Shown here: in pieces, positions 1 to 5,715 of the stretch
How the letters are laid out: every line of letters begins with the position of its first letter
Position numbering within the stretch: position 1 is the first letter of the stretch
NCBI GenBank assembly: GCA_021806055.1
Contig: JAJZYE010000017.1
Span: 1 to 10,137 of the forward strand
DNA from: Actinomycetes bacterium
Lineage (GTDB): Bacteria > Actinomycetota > Acidimicrobiia > Acidimicrobiales > RAAP-2
Reading direction: 5' to 3'
DNA: 10,137 nucleotides
Notes under the pieces: generated by a model
Databases searched by the model: none
Told to the model about the DNA's origin: nothing
What the model saw: only the letters and a program-made list of their open reading frames with translations
Translations under genes and position numbers: made by a program

Positions 1-224
1 CGGAGTTCAACCTGCTCGAGACCCTGCTCGCGCGCAAGAACCGACTGCTCACCCGCGAGCAGTTGCTGGCCGAGGTCTGGCACATCGACTTCGACTCGGA
101 CACCTCGGTGCTGGACACCTACATCTCGTACCTGCGCAAGAAGATCCACCGCGACGGCTTCGCGCCGATCACCACGGTGCGCGGCGTCGGCTTCAAGATC
201 GTGGATCCGCGACCGACGCCGTGA
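1..224 (+). CDS. OmpR/PhoB-family response regulator, C-terminal DNA-binding part (5' truncated by window edge)
   Basis: About 73 residues are visible in the frame starting at base 3, ending at TGA 222-224; the receiver domain lies outside the window. The visible part is a winged-helix effector domain: EFNLLETLLARKNRLLTREQ (helix 1 and turn), then LLAEVW, the recognition-helix stretch SVLDTYISYLRKKI, and the C-terminal hairpin TTVRGVGFKIVD. This wording is diagnostic of the OmpR/PhoB (Trans_reg_C) family. By family knowledge it binds promoter DNA as a phosphorylated dimer. Its stop overlaps the GTG start of the downstream sensor kinase by 4 bp (GTGA), so the two form one translationally coupled two-component operon and the kinase is very likely its partner. 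The regulon and signal cannot be told from sequence, and I do not assign a symbol. Confidence 0.93.
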   Translation, partial: EFNLLETLLARKNRLLTREQLLAEVWHIDFDSDTSVLDTYISYLRKKIHRDGFAPITTVRGVGFKIVDPRPTP

Positions 225-1585
225 GGCTCTCGACCAGGCTCACCATCCTCCTGATCTCGATCACGTCGCTGGTGGCCCTGGCGGTGGGGACGTTCGCGGT
301 CGAGTCGAGCACCCACTCCCAGTACGCCGCACTGGACAGCTCGATCAACGGCGTGGCGGACGCGGCGAGCCACCCGCTCTCCGCGCTGAGCAACGCGTTG
401 AACCTCGTGCAGGCCAACAACCTCAATCTGACGCTGGTCGTGATCGACCCGCGGGGCCACGTGACGACGGTGGCGACGGGCGACGTCGCCCTGACGGGCC
501 ACCCGACGCGCGCCGACGCGCGCGCCGCCCTGCGCGGCATCGTGACGGTGGCGAACCTGCCGGGCTTCCGTATTCGCGCGGTGCCCGCCGGCGGTGGGTC
601 CTACCTGCTCGTCGCGGGCTCGGCCGCCGAGGTGGCGCGACGGGGCCACCAGCTGGTGTTGCAGACCGTGGCCGTGGGTCTGCTGGCCGCGCTGGCGATG
701 GGCGTCGTGGCGCGGCTCTTCATGCGACGTGACCTGCGCACCATCGAACGACTCGTGACCTTCGCCACGTCGGTCGCGCACGGCGACGTCGGCGAGGAGG
801 TGCCGGCGGCGTCGGGCAGCGCCGACGTGCGCGAGCTCCAGCGCGCCCTGGCGGACATGGTGGTGGCACTGCGCCGCACGATCGACGTCGAGAAGTCCAG
901 CGCCGAGCTGATGCAGCGCTTCATCGGTGACGCGTCACACGAACTGCGCACGCCGCTCACCGTGATCTCGGGCTACGTGGAGCTCCTCCAGCGTCCCGAC
1001 CTCAGCGACGAGCAGCGCGCCCGCGCGGTGGCCCGCCTGTCGCGCGAGGCGGGCCGGATGGACTCGCTGGTCAACGACCTGCTCTTCCTCGCCGAGGTTC
1101 GCGAGCTGCGCGACCGCGGCGACGAGCGCGTGGAGATCAGCGACGTGGTGGCCGCGAGCGCGCACGACTTCGCCTTCGACCACCCCGAGCGCCCCGTGGC
1201 CCACGCGATCACCCCGGGGCTGGCGATCATCGGGCGCGTGGACTACGTGGAGCGGCTGCTCGGCAACGCGCTGGGCAACGTGGTGCGCCACACCGGCGCC
1301 ACCGACCCGGTACGCATCACCCTCGCGCGCCACGGCGACGAGGTCGTGCTGCGCGTCGACGACGCCGGCCCCGGGCTGCCCACGGGCTCCTACGGCGCCG
1401 TACCGGAGAGCTTCCAGCGCTTCGACCCCTCGCGCTCGCGCGACTCGGGTGGTTCGGGGCTCGGGATGAGCATCATGGCCGACGTGGCGGTGGCGCTACG
1501 CGGCACGATGACCACGGCGCGCAGCGACCTCGGCGGGCTCGCGGTCATCGTGCGCTTCCCGCGCGCGGCGGACGAGGGCCGCTAG
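221..1585 (+). CDS. HAMP-containing sensor histidine kinase
   Basis: A complete 454-residue membrane sensor kinase. A short cytoplasmic N-terminus is followed by transmembrane segment 1 (about residues 7-28), an extracytoplasmic sensor region of about 115 residues with no domain I recognise, transmembrane segment 2 (about 145-168), a HAMP linker (about 168-222), the HisKA dimerisation domain with phospho-acceptor H240 in DASHELRTPL, and a HATPase_c domain with N-box N349/N353 (GNALGNVVRH), G1 box DDAGPG (380-385), and F/G2 boxes FQRFDPSRSRDSGGSGLGMS (398-417). All catalytic motifs are present, so it should be active. The GTG start at 221 overlaps the response-regulator stop, which fixes the start and implies coupled translation. 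The TAG stop shares a CTAG tetranucleotide with the convergent gene. The stimulus is unknown. Confidence 0.95.
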   Translation: MRLSTRLTILLISITSLVALAVGTFAVESSTHSQYAALDSSINGVADAASHPLSALSNALNLVQANNLNLTLVVIDPRGHVTTVATGDVALTGHPTRADARAALRGIVTVANLPGFRIRAVPAGGGSYLLVAGSAAEVARRGHQLVLQTVAVGLLAALAMGVVARLFMRRDLRTIERLVTFATSVAHGDVGEEVPAASGSADVRELQRALADMVVALRRTIDVEKSSAELMQRFIGDASHELRTPLTVISGYVELLQRPDLSDEQRARAVARLSREAGRMDSLVNDLLFLAEVRELRDRGDERVEISDVVAASAHDFAFDHPERPVAHAITPGLAIIGRVDYVERLLGNALGNVVRHTGATDPVRITLARHGDEVVLRVDDAGPGLPTGSYGAVPESFQRFDPSRSRDSGGSGLGMSIMADVAVALRGTMTTARSDLGGLAVIVRFPRAADEGR

Positions 1586-1857
1586 CCCTCGTTCAGGAGC
1601 GTGCGGCGACGCTCGAACTCGTCGCCGTCGATCTCGCCCTTGGCCAGGCGCAGGCGCAGGACCTCGAGGGGGTTCTCCGTCGGCGGCGAAGGGGGGGCGG
1701 GGGGGTAGGGCCCCACGCGCTGGTCCCCCGGACCACGCCAGTGGCGCAGCGCCGCGATGACCGCGATCACCACGACCACCCAGAACGCGATCATCATGAC
1801 GGCCATGAACCACCAGCCACCGCCCCCGGGGCCATTGCCGTAGTACCACCCGTTCAC
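1582..1857 (-). CDS. Small single-pass membrane protein with C-terminal SHOCT domain
   Basis: A 91-residue protein from GTG 1857. It has a Gly/Trp/Tyr-rich N-terminus (NGWYYGNGPGGGG), one strong transmembrane helix (about 15-37, rich in Val/Ile/Met), a proline-rich linker (about 50-59), and a C-terminal SHOCT motif (about 62-90: PLEVLRLRLAKGEIDGDEFE, then RRRTLL). SHOCT is a short helical oligomerisation-type domain common in small bacterial membrane proteins; a precise role is not established. The start at 1857 is chosen because an AGAGGAG ribosome-binding site lies 5 nt upstream; an in-frame GTG at 1872 would add five residues and sits 8 nt after a TAGAGT hexamer, so a leaderless longer form is possible. 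It is convergent with the sensor kinase, and the two TAG stops overlap as CTAG at 1582-1585. Its closeness to the two-component genes is suggestive only. Confidence 0.85.
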   Translation of the reverse strand: MNGWYYGNGPGGGGWWFMAVMMIAFWVVVVIAVIAALRHWRGPGDQRVGPYPPAPPSPPTENPLEVLRLRLAKGEIDGDEFERRRTLLNEG

Positions 1858-1862
1858 GAGTA

Positions 1863-1869
1863 CTCCTCT
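1863..1869 (-). promoter_or_regulatory. Shine-Dalgarno site deciding the SHOCT-protein start
   Basis: AGAGGAG on the minus strand, with 5 nt (TACTC) before GTG 1857. It is the only strong Shine-Dalgarno-like match I see before a start in this window, where most starts look leaderless or coupled, and it favours the shorter SHOCT protein. Confidence 0.6.
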
Positions 1870-1880
1870 CACCTACTCGC

Positions 1881-1886
1881 ACTCTA
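1881..1886 (-). promoter_or_regulatory. Putative -10 hexamer TAGAGT for SHOCT gene
   Basis: TAGAGT on the minus strand fits TANNNT. Transcription would begin near 1874, giving a leader of about 15 nt before GTG 1857, just enough for the AGAGGAG site. No convincing -35 element is seen. Confidence 0.35.
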
Positions 1887-1942
1887 CGCACGCCGTCCCA
1901 ATACCCCGTGAAGACCGGATAAAAAGGCGGTAACGGCGGCGA

Positions 1943-1948
1943 TAGTGT
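1943..1948 (+). promoter_or_regulatory. Putative -10 hexamer TAGTGT of a leaderless VOC-gene transcript
   Basis: TAGTGT (TANNNT) ends 6 nt before ATG 1955, the spacing expected if transcription starts at the A of the ATG. No Shine-Dalgarno sequence precedes the ATG. No clear -35 is visible. Confidence 0.5.
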
Positions 1949-1954
1949 GTCGCG

Positions 1955-2374
1955 ATGAGCATCGCACGCTATTCGCTGACCGCCCTGGACTGCCCCGATC
2001 CGCTGGCCCTGGCGGCGTTCTACTCGCGCGTGACGGGACTGGCGATCGCGCCGACGTCGCAAGACCCCGATGACGCCACGTGGGTCGAGCTCCTCCACGA
2101 GGGGCACCCCACGCTGGCCTTCCAGCGTGTCGCGTCCTACGTCGCTCCCACCTGGCCCGAGGGCCCGGTGCCCCAGCAGTTGCACCTGGACTTCGAGGTG
2201 GACGACCTGGACGAGGGCGAGCGCGCCGTGCGGGCGGCGGGGGCGACTCGCGCCGCCGTGCAGCCCGGTGAATCCGGCGGTGAGGAGAGCTTCCGCGTGT
2301 TCCTGGACCCGGTGGGCCACCCCTTCTGCCTGGTGCGTGGCGCGGGCGAGACCGACCCCGCCGCCGCGCGGTAG
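1955..2374 (+). CDS. VOC-superfamily (glyoxalase/dioxygenase-fold) protein
   Basis: A 139-residue protein with one VOC module made of two beta-alpha-beta-beta-beta halves. The first half runs from SIARYSLTALDCPDPLALAA, with the helix at residues 13-29 (DPLALAAFYSRVTGL). The second half contains HLDFEVDDLDEGERAVRAAG (77-96) and the closing strand FRVFLDPVGHPFCLV (113-127), typical of the Glyoxalase_6-like branch. The usual first metal-binding histidine in strand 1 is absent (SLTALD there), so a canonical glyoxalase I metal site is doubtful. Members of this branch range from dioxygenases to drug-binding proteins, and no substrate can be inferred. The ATG at 1955 is supported by the TAGTGT hexamer 6 nt upstream. 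It is divergent from the SHOCT gene and lies just upstream of the tRNA promoter. Confidence 0.88.
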   Translation: MSIARYSLTALDCPDPLALAAFYSRVTGLAIAPTSQDPDDATWVELLHEGHPTLAFQRVASYVAPTWPEGPVPQQLHLDFEVDDLDEGERAVRAAGATRAAVQPGESGGEESFRVFLDPVGHPFCLVRGAGETDPAAAR

Positions 2375-2403
2375 TGGCGCCGCGAGCGTCGCGCCGCGCC
2401 GTG

Positions 2404-2409
2404 TAGACT
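2404..2409 (+). promoter_or_regulatory. Putative -10 element TAGACT for the tRNA-Asp/tRNA-Phe unit
   Basis: TAGACT fits the actinobacterial -10 consensus and lies 38 nt before the mature tRNA-Asp 5' end, implying a precursor leader of about 32 nt. TACGAT at 2410-2415 is an alternative. The -35 region has no clear TTGACA match. Confidence 0.45.
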
Positions 2410-2447
2410 TACGATTCGCGTCTCGGGTCCTCGGCTCCGAGATCCGA

Positions 2448-2522
2448 GGACCTGTGGTGCAGCTCGGAGTGCACGCCGCCCTGTCAAGGCGGAGGTCGCG
2501 GGTTCAAATCCCGTCAGGTCCG
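2448..2522 (+). tRNA. tRNA-Asp (anticodon GTC)
   Basis: A complete 75-nt cloverleaf. The acceptor stem GGACCTG (2448-2454) pairs with CAGGTCC (2515-2521), with discriminator G2522. The D stem is GTGC/GCAC, the anticodon stem CCGCC/GGCGG with loop CTGTCAA (anticodon GTC at 2483-2485), the variable loop AGGTC, and the T arm GCGGG-TTCAAAT-CCCGT with one G-T pair. The 3' CCA is not encoded. It reads aspartate codons GAC and GAU. It is followed after 28 bp by tRNA-Phe on the same strand, so the two are probably co-transcribed. Confidence 0.97.
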
Positions 2523-2546
2523 CTCGACACCCTTCGGGGTGACGAG
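2523..2546 (+). other. UUCG-capped spacer hairpin between the two tRNAs
   Basis: CTCG (2523-2526) pairs with CGAG (2543-2546), followed by an A-A mismatch, then CACCC (2528-2532) pairs with GGGTG (2537-2541) closed by the stable C(UUCG)G tetraloop. The fold starts at the base after the tRNA-Asp discriminator and ends 4 nt before tRNA-Phe. No T-run follows, so it looks like a processing or insulating stem rather than a terminator. Confidence 0.6.
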
Positions 2547-2550
2547 GTTT

Positions 2551-2623
2551 GGTCGAGTAGCTCAGTTGGTAGAGCGCGCGCCTGAAAAGCGTGAGGTCAC
2601 CGGATCGACGCCGGTCTCGACCA
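2551..2623 (+). tRNA. tRNA-Phe (anticodon GAA)
   Basis: A complete 73-nt cloverleaf. The acceptor stem GGTCGAG (2551-2557) pairs with CTCGACC (2616-2622), with discriminator A2623. The D arm is GCTC-AGTTGGTA-GAGC, the anticodon stem CGCGC/GCGTG with loop CTGAAAA (anticodon GAA at 2584-2586), the variable loop AGGTC, and the T arm ACCGG-ATCGACG-CCGGT. The T-loop begins with A at position 54 instead of the near-universal T. CCA is not encoded immediately (ACCACC follows). It reads phenylalanine codons UUC and UUU. The 3' 62 nt are overlapped antisense by a probable protein gene. Confidence 0.96.
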
Positions 2624-2906
2624 CCACCGCGTCCGTGCGGCCCCGCGGCGTGGCCGCCAGACGCACGCGCTCGTGGCGCCCACCCGCGCTGACGCTCCAC
2701 CCGCCGATCGCCGCGAAGGGGCCGCGCGCACCTCGCCGCGGCGCGAAGCGCGGCGCGACCAGTCCGAGTGACGCGATGCGCACGACCACCGCCGCGTCGT
2801 CGAGGGGCTCGACCAGGTACGCGGCCACGCGGCCCCGGTGGCGCGGCGTCGCGGCCCGCGCGCGATAGAGGAAGCAGCGAGAGCGGGGATCGAGCGGTGG
2901 CGTCAT
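2562..2906 (-). CDS. Uncharacterised small protein, 3' end antisense to tRNA-Phe
   Basis: A 114-residue open frame from ATG 2906 to TGA 2562-2564. I recognise no family. It is basic, with Val/Ala/Arg-rich strand-like stretches such as RVAAYLVEPLDDAAVVVRIA and GPFAAIGGWSVSAGG. Support for coding: about 89% of codons before the tRNA end in G or C (about ten exceptions in 93), and a TACGCT hexamer lies 7 nt upstream of the ATG, the same hexamer and nearly the same spacing as the PHP gene. The last 20 or so residues are encoded by the complement of tRNA-Phe, so that tail is constrained by the tRNA and unlikely to be functional. Alternatively the whole frame is fortuitous in GC-rich DNA. It is divergent from the serine hydrolase. 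Confidence 0.5.
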   Translation of the reverse strand: MTPPLDPRSRCFLYRARAATPRHRGRVAAYLVEPLDDAAVVVRIASLGLVAPRFAPRRGARGPFAAIGGWSVSAGGRHERVRLAATPRGRTDAVVVETGVDPVTSRFSGARSTN

Positions 2907-2913
2907 CGCACGC

Positions 2914-2919
2914 AGCGTA
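2914..2919 (-). promoter_or_regulatory. Putative -10 hexamer TACGCT, leaderless start of minus-strand small gene
   Basis: TACGCT on the minus strand ends 7 nt before ATG 2906 and matches TANNNT. It supports the reality and start of the uncharacterised minus-strand gene. Confidence 0.4.
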
Positions 2920-2966
2920 GAACGGGCCTGCGACACGTCGATCGACGCGCCGAGCCCACGCACCTG

Positions 2967-3026
2967 GTGCGCCACCCGACGTGCGCCACCCGACGTGCGC
3001 CACCCGACGTGCGCCACCCGACGTGC
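2967..3026. repeat. 14-bp tandem repeat, four perfect copies plus a partial fifth
   Basis: The unit GTGCGCCACCCGAC occurs at 2967-2980, 2981-2994, 2995-3008 and 3009-3022, followed by GTGC at 3023-3026. It occupies nearly half of the 132-bp divergent intergenic region between the minus-strand small gene and the serine hydrolase. Each unit contains a small GTG-CGC-CAC dyad. The 14-bp period is not a multiple of three and no gene spans it convincingly. It may be an operator array or a slippage-prone minisatellite. Confidence 0.9.
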
Positions 3027-3032
3027 CACAAT
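3027..3032 (+). promoter_or_regulatory. Possible -10 hexamer CACAAT before serine hydrolase
   Basis: CACAAT ends 6 nt before ATG 3039, the same geometry as the other leaderless starts here, though the first base departs from TANNNT. No Shine-Dalgarno sequence is present. It directly abuts the 14-bp array. Confidence 0.25.
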
Positions 3033-3038
3033 TCGGTC

Positions 3039-4112
3039 ATGCCCGATCTCGACCTGCCCACGCTCACGCCGCGCTACGCCCCCGCTCCCGCGGGGGTCCC
3101 CTGGCCCACCACCGCGTGGCCGCGCGGCGAGCTGGCCAACCAGGCCGCACTGGAGCGAGTGGTCGACGAGGCCTTCACCGAGCCGTCCCTCGGGATCACC
3201 AACGCGGTGCTGGTGGTGCGCGGCGGACGCGTCGTCGCCGAGCGCTACGGCGGCGTCCAGGAGTTCTTCGATCGGCCCGCCGAGCTCATCACCGACGAGA
3301 GTCCCCTGCTGTCGTGGTCGATGGCCAAGTCGGTGCTGCACGCGATCCTGGGGACGCTGGTCGACGCCGGCCGCCTCGACCCCGACGAGCACGCGCCCGT
3401 GGGCGCGTGGTGCGACCCGCTCGACCCGCGCCACCGGATCCGCCTGCGCGACCTGCTCGCGATGCGCGACGGGCTCGACTTCGTCGAGACCTACGAGCTC
3501 GACCAGCCGAGCGACGTGCTGACCATGCTCTTCGGCGACGGGCGTCACGACATGGCGGCGTTCGCCGCCGGGCGCCCGCTGGCCCACGAGCCCGGCACGG
3601 TCTTCAACTACTCCAGCGGGTCCAGCAACATCCTGAGCGGGATCGTGGCCGACGTCGTCGGTCACGGCGAGCCCTACCTCGCGTACCTGCGCGACACCCT
3701 CTTCGCACCGCTGGGCATGTCGCAAGCCACGGCCACCCTGGACGACGCCGGCGTGGTGATCGCGTCGAGCTACGTCCACGCGCGCGCCCAGGACTTCGCG
3801 CGCTTCGGGCTGCTGTACCTGCGCGGCGGCGAGTGGGAGGGCCGCCAGCTGGTGTCGCGGGCGTGGGTCGACACGGCGCAGATCCCGCTCAGCCGCGACG
3901 AGGAGAGCGGCCACTACTACGCCTGGCAGTGGTGGGTCAGCGCCGACCCCTACGGCACCTACTGGGCCAGCGGCTACGAGGGCCAGATGATCGCGGTCGT
4001 GCCGGCCCTCGACGCACTAGTCCTGCGCTTCGGCCACACGCCCGCCGAGAACGACCCCGACCTCTACCGGTGGCGCGCGCGCCTGCTCGAGGTGCTGGCC
4101 GCCTCGCTCTAG
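3039..4112 (+). CDS. Serine hydrolase, class C beta-lactamase family (NylB/EstB-like)
   Basis: A 357-residue protein of the Beta-lactamase (PF00144-type) fold, of typical length and without an evident signal peptide, so probably cytoplasmic. Motif 1 is SMAK (nucleophile S94, general base K97 in SWSMAKSVL). Motif 2 is FNYSSGSSN with Y191. A C-terminal FGHTP (331-335) stands where penicillin-binding relatives have the KTG/HxG strand, preceded by SGYEGQ (311-316). These details resemble 6-aminohexanoate-dimer hydrolases and carboxylesterase relatives more than true beta-lactamases. The substrate cannot be deduced; an amide or ester hydrolase is the safe call. ATG 3039 is chosen because upstream in-frame sequence is the 14-bp repeat. 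It converges on pyrE, with stops overlapping in CTAG at 4109-4112. Confidence 0.92.
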   Translation: MPDLDLPTLTPRYAPAPAGVPWPTTAWPRGELANQAALERVVDEAFTEPSLGITNAVLVVRGGRVVAERYGGVQEFFDRPAELITDESPLLSWSMAKSVLHAILGTLVDAGRLDPDEHAPVGAWCDPLDPRHRIRLRDLLAMRDGLDFVETYELDQPSDVLTMLFGDGRHDMAAFAAGRPLAHEPGTVFNYSSGSSNILSGIVADVVGHGEPYLAYLRDTLFAPLGMSQATATLDDAGVVIASSYVHARAQDFARFGLLYLRGGEWEGRQLVSRAWVDTAQIPLSRDEESGHYYAWQWWVSADPYGTYWASGYEGQMIAVVPALDALVLRFGHTPAENDPDLYRWRARLLEVLAASL

Positions 4113-4666
4113 CCCTCGGCCCCCTCGTAGGCCACGCCCAGGTCGGGCGCGGTGAACAGCGCCGCGAAGGCGACGCCCTCGGCACCGGTCAGGGCGCCGG
4201 CCCGCCCGCCCCGGTCCACCACCGCCAGCGCCAGGACCACCTCGGCGCCCACCTCGCGTACCACGTGCACCGCCTCCAGCAGGCTGGTGCCACGGGTCAC
4301 GGTGTCCTCGGTGATCACGACGTGGTCCCCCGCCCGTACCACGCCGGCGACGCGTCCGCCCGCCCCGTGGTCCTTGGTCTCCTTGCGCACGCTGAAGGGC
4401 CGCAGCGCCCGGCCGCGCGTGGCCGCCACCGCGGCGGTGATGAAGGACACGCCGTCCGCACCCATCGTGAGCCCGCCGATGGCGGTCGCGTCGCTCGGCA
4501 CCCGCTCCAGCACCAGCGTCGCGAGATCCACCATCACCTCGGGGTCGCCGATGGTGACCTTGGCGTCGATGAACCACGACGAGTGCCGACCCGACTTGAG
4601 CACGAAGTCCCCGTGGCGCAGTGCGTGGGCCACCAGATGCTGGCGCACCCGCTCGCGCGCCGTCAC
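4109..4666 (-). CDS. pyrE: Orotate phosphoribosyltransferase
   Basis: A 185-residue enzyme of normal family length. It catalyses orotate + PRPP to OMP + PPi, the fifth step of de novo pyrimidine synthesis, in the cytoplasm. Visible signatures are the N-terminal FVLKSGRHSSWFID (21-34), the mobile catalytic loop VRKETKDHGAGG (93-104, with K95, K98 and H100), and the PRPP-binding motif VVITEDTVTRGTS (116-128, with E120-D121). The GTG start at 4666 overlaps the purM stop as GTGA (4663-4666), so it is the last gene of a purF-purM-pyrE operon and probably translated by coupling. Finding pyrE inside a purine operon is a noticeable arrangement: it joins two PRPP-consuming steps under one promoter. 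It converges on the serine hydrolase gene. Confidence 0.95.
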   Translation of the reverse strand: MTARERVRQHLVAHALRHGDFVLKSGRHSSWFIDAKVTIGDPEVMVDLATLVLERVPSDATAIGGLTMGADGVSFITAAVAATRGRALRPFSVRKETKDHGAGGRVAGVVRAGDHVVITEDTVTRGTSLLEAVHVVREVGAEVVLALAVVDRGGRAGALTGAEGVAFAALFTAPDLGVAYEGAEG

Positions 4667-5715
4667 GTCAGCACCACCGCACCGCGGCCACGGCGCACCT
4701 CACCCACCACCGTCGCCTCGAGGCCGGCCCCTCGCGCGGCGCCCAGGGCAGCGTCGGCCGCGGGTGGCGCGAGCACCAGCACCATGCCCAGACCGCAGTT
4801 GAAGACGCGGACCATCTCCTCGGCGCTCACCGGGCCGCGGCGCTGGATCTCGAAGAAGATCTCGGGGGTGTCGAAGCGGTCCATGCCGATCACGGCGTCG
4901 AGCGACGCGGGCAGCACGCGGGCCACGTTGCCCACGATCCCCCCGCCGGTCACGTGCGCGGCGGCGTGCAGGTCCTCGCCCACCGCGGCGCCCACCGCGG
5001 CGACGCCGGGCGCGTAGATCACCGAGGGCGCGAGCAGCTCCTCGCCCAGGGACCGTGCGGCCCCGGGCCACGCCGGCGCGTCGAGGTCCGCGCCCTCGAA
5101 CACGCGTCGGGCCAGGGTGTAGCCGTTGGAGCGCAGTCCCGGCGAGCCCAGGCCGATCAGGACGTCGCCCGGCGCGACCCGCTCGGGTCCGAGCTCGCGG
5201 CCCCGTTCGACGACTCCGACGGCGAAGCCCGCCACGTCGATCTCGTCGGGCGCCATGACCCCGCCGTGCTCGGCCGTCTCGCCGCCGAGCAGCGCCACCC
5301 CGGCCCGCCGGCAGCCCTCCACGACGCCGCCGACCACCTCCTCGAGGCGAGCGGGATCGAGCGCACCCAGCGCCACGTAGTCGAGCAGGAAGAGCGGCTC
5401 CGCACCCACGCACGCCAGGTCGTCGACCAGCATGGCCACCAGGTCGAGCCCGATGGTGTCGTAGCGGCCCACCCGGCGCGCGACCTCGAGCTTGGTGCCC
5501 ACGCCGTCGGTGGTGGCCACCAGCACCGGTTCGCGGTAGCGCGCCACGTCCAGCGCGAATCGTCCCGCGAACCCCCCGATCGCGCCGAGCACCCCGGGGC
5601 GGGCGGTCGTCGCCACGCGCGACGCGATACGCGCCACGGCCTCGTCGCCCGCCGCGATCGACACACCAGCCGCCGCGTAGGTCACGCCGTCGGGCTGGTC
5701 GAGGAGTCGGCTCAC
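4663..5715 (-). CDS. purM: Phosphoribosylformylglycinamidine cyclo-ligase (AIR synthetase)
   Basis: A 350-residue cytoplasmic enzyme that converts FGAM + ATP to AIR, the fifth step of purine synthesis and the step after PurL. Visible motifs are the glycine-rich N-terminus TYAAAGVSIAAGDEAV (12-27), ATTDGVGTK (67-75), LVAMLVDDLACVGAEPLFLL (92-111), LLGGETAEHGGVM (142-154), SPGLRSNGYTL (191-201), AHVTGGGIVGN (253-263) and VFNCGLGM (304-311). This covers the N-terminal AIRS and C-terminal AIRS_C domains of full length. The VDD and CVGAEPLF wording is what I recall for actinobacterial PurM. An oddity is S19, where the family usually has Asp (GVDI). The GTG start at 5715 overlaps the purF stop by 4 bp (5712-5715), and its own stop overlaps the pyrE start the same way. 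Confidence 0.97.
   Translation of the reverse strand: MSRLLDQPDGVTYAAAGVSIAAGDEAVARIASRVATTARPGVLGAIGGFAGRFALDVARYREPVLVATTDGVGTKLEVARRVGRYDTIGLDLVAMLVDDLACVGAEPLFLLDYVALGALDPARLEEVVGGVVEGCRRAGVALLGGETAEHGGVMAPDEIDVAGFAVGVVERGRELGPERVAPGDVLIGLGSPGLRSNGYTLARRVFEGADLDAPAWPGAARSLGEELLAPSVIYAPGVAAVGAAVGEDLHAAAHVTGGGIVGNVARVLPASLDAVIGMDRFDTPEIFFEIQRRGPVSAEEMVRVFNCGLGMVLVLAPPAADAALGAARGAGLEATVVGEVRRGRGAVVLT

Noticed and set aside
1872..1872. Longer SHOCT protein starting at GTG 1872
   Set aside because: Possible as a leaderless start (TAGAGT 8 nt upstream), but it would place the strong AGAGGAG ribosome-binding site inside the coding sequence; the shorter form from 1857 is preferred.
2425..2630. 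Peptides such as RVAQLVERAPEKREVTGSTP and VVQLGVHAALSRRRS read through the tRNA genes
   Set aside because: These are the well-known spurious translations of tRNA genes; the DNA is fully explained by the two cloverleaves.
2981..5017. A 678-codon plus-strand open frame running across the serine hydrolase, pyrE and purM genes
   Set aside because: Its Arg/Ala/Pro-rich low-complexity translation is typical of a wrong frame in GC-rich DNA, and it spans three well-supported genes, two on the opposite strand.
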